The translations under genes and the position numbers were made by a program. Below, in pieces: positions 63,716 through 64,000 of a DNA stretch of 64,000 nt. The notes under the pieces are model-generated. The model did not search any database and was not told the DNA's origin. It saw only the letters and a program-made list of their open reading frames with translations. The DNA is from CAWBXL01 sp963837365 (GTDB lineage Bacteria; Acidobacteriota; Terriglobia; Terriglobales; Acidobacteriaceae), in contig CAWIMW010000002.1 of assembly GCA_963837365.1 (NCBI GenBank), forward strand, positions 496,001 to 560,000. The letters are read 5' to 3'. Position 1 is the stretch's first letter. Each line of letters opens with the position of its first letter.

Positions 63716-63850
63716 ATGCTGAGCGGAGCAGGAACAAACAAAGTGCGTTCCTGTGCAGTCGAAGCACCCCTGTTACCGACACAGCAGTTTCATTGCCATG
63801 GGTCCTTCGACTCCGTGGATGATTCGCTTCGCGAACATCCACTTCGCTTG
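63716..63850. repeat. TCATGCTGAGCGGAGC-type intergenic repeat
   Basis: A stretch with TCATGCTGAGCGGAGCAGG, GCAGTCGAAGCACCCCTGTT and TCCTTCGACTCCGTGGAT, similar in style to the sequence after rtcB (TCATCCCGAGCGAAGCAGG at 34049). It lies upstream of the IS110-type transposase start. No gene seen in it. Confidence 0.6.
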
Positions 63851-63933
63851 ATTGCATAACGACGTTGGCCCGCTTCGTGGCGAGTAAATTGGAAGCTGCG
63901 AAGTCGACCAAGGCTCGAGAAGGAGCCAACGTC

Positions 63934-64000
63934 ATGCTGATTATAGGCTGTGATTTTCATCCTGGGTTTCAGCAGGTCGCGATCTTTGACAAGCGAACGG
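63934..64000 (+). CDS. IS110-family transposase, N-terminus only (right window edge)
   Basis: ATG with AAGGAG eight bases upstream; translation MLIIGCDFHPGFQQVAIFDKRT, matching the DEDD-transposase N-terminus (first catalytic Asp in GCDFHP) of IS110 elements. The gene runs off the window. IS110 elements carry a bridge RNA in a noncoding flank, so 63850-63933, with inverted GACGTTGG / CCAACGTC, may be part of it. Confidence 0.85.
   Translation, partial: MLIIGCDFHPGFQQVAIFDKRT

Overview
The window looks like a chromosomal piece of an Acidobacteriota genome (soil Koribacter-like lineage). Reasons: a TIGR03436-type VWFA protein, a large MacB/FtsX-type permease of the ADOP kind, a SpoIVB-type S55 peptidase in a Gram-negative-looking background (RlpA, an outer-membrane barrel, LolA-like protein), moderately high GC, and many degenerate intergenic hairpin repeats. 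Everything here is read by eye from the sequence; no database search was run.

Layout. 1-6.6 kb: M28 peptidase (cut by the left edge), redoxin, mutY, a small helical protein coupled to rlpA, an FAH-family enzyme, an M23 peptidase. 6.8-11 kb: an unassigned structured intergenic element, then prfA-hypothetical-prmC and a DUF1385 gene; a four-helix-bundle (S23-like) gene inside an inverted repeat sits between DUF1385 and prfA. 11-29 kb: decayed ADOP permease, ATP-dependent DNA ligase, CDF transporter, msrA, YycJ-like MBL hydrolase, ychF, a second (broken) S23 gene also inside inverted repeats, ZIP transporter, VWFA protein, S55 peptidase, a beta-propeller protein, MFS transporter.

29.6-38.4 kb is the most interesting part: an RNA-repair/Ro60 island. 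Three tandem Y-RNA-like RNAs (two with T-arm modules, one forming a permuted tRNA mimic) lead into a small four-Cys protein, a BCS1-like AAA+ ATPase and a second four-Cys protein related to the first. An ORF6N-domain gene (opposite strand) with a 25-bp palindrome in its promoter lies between these and rtcB (RNA ligase). After rtcB come a decayed Fic gene, a duplicated copy of the rtcB 3' end, a frameshifted STAS/HATPase gene, a DUF4325 STAS-like gene and rsr (TROVE-VWA, Ro60 orthologue). The likely theme is Y RNA-gated Ro60 plus RtcB ligation in response to RNA damage; the AAA/four-Cys trio is the part I do not recognise as described.

38.4-43 kb: a TetR-controlled Lol-like export operon (TetR, LolA-like, FtsX permease, ATPase, outer-membrane barrel) with a perfect 20-bp palindromic operator. 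43-54 kb: a GATase, TPR-GAF-degenerate GGDEF protein, ChaN-like protein, ubiX-like flavin prenyltransferase, membrane proteins, and a frameshifted PQQ/cytochrome c dehydrogenase. 54-64 kb: a candidate structured RNA with a 22-codon ORF, a PAS-sigma54 activator, recA, a 55-aa membrane protein, purM, a type II-like restriction-modification pair, a MITE, a double-length ThyX and the start of an IS110-type transposase at the right edge.

Several genes (ADOP permease, S23 copy 2, Fic, HATPase, PQQ dehydrogenase) contain frameshifts while neighbouring reading frames stay readable. They may be recent pseudogenes or assembly errors.
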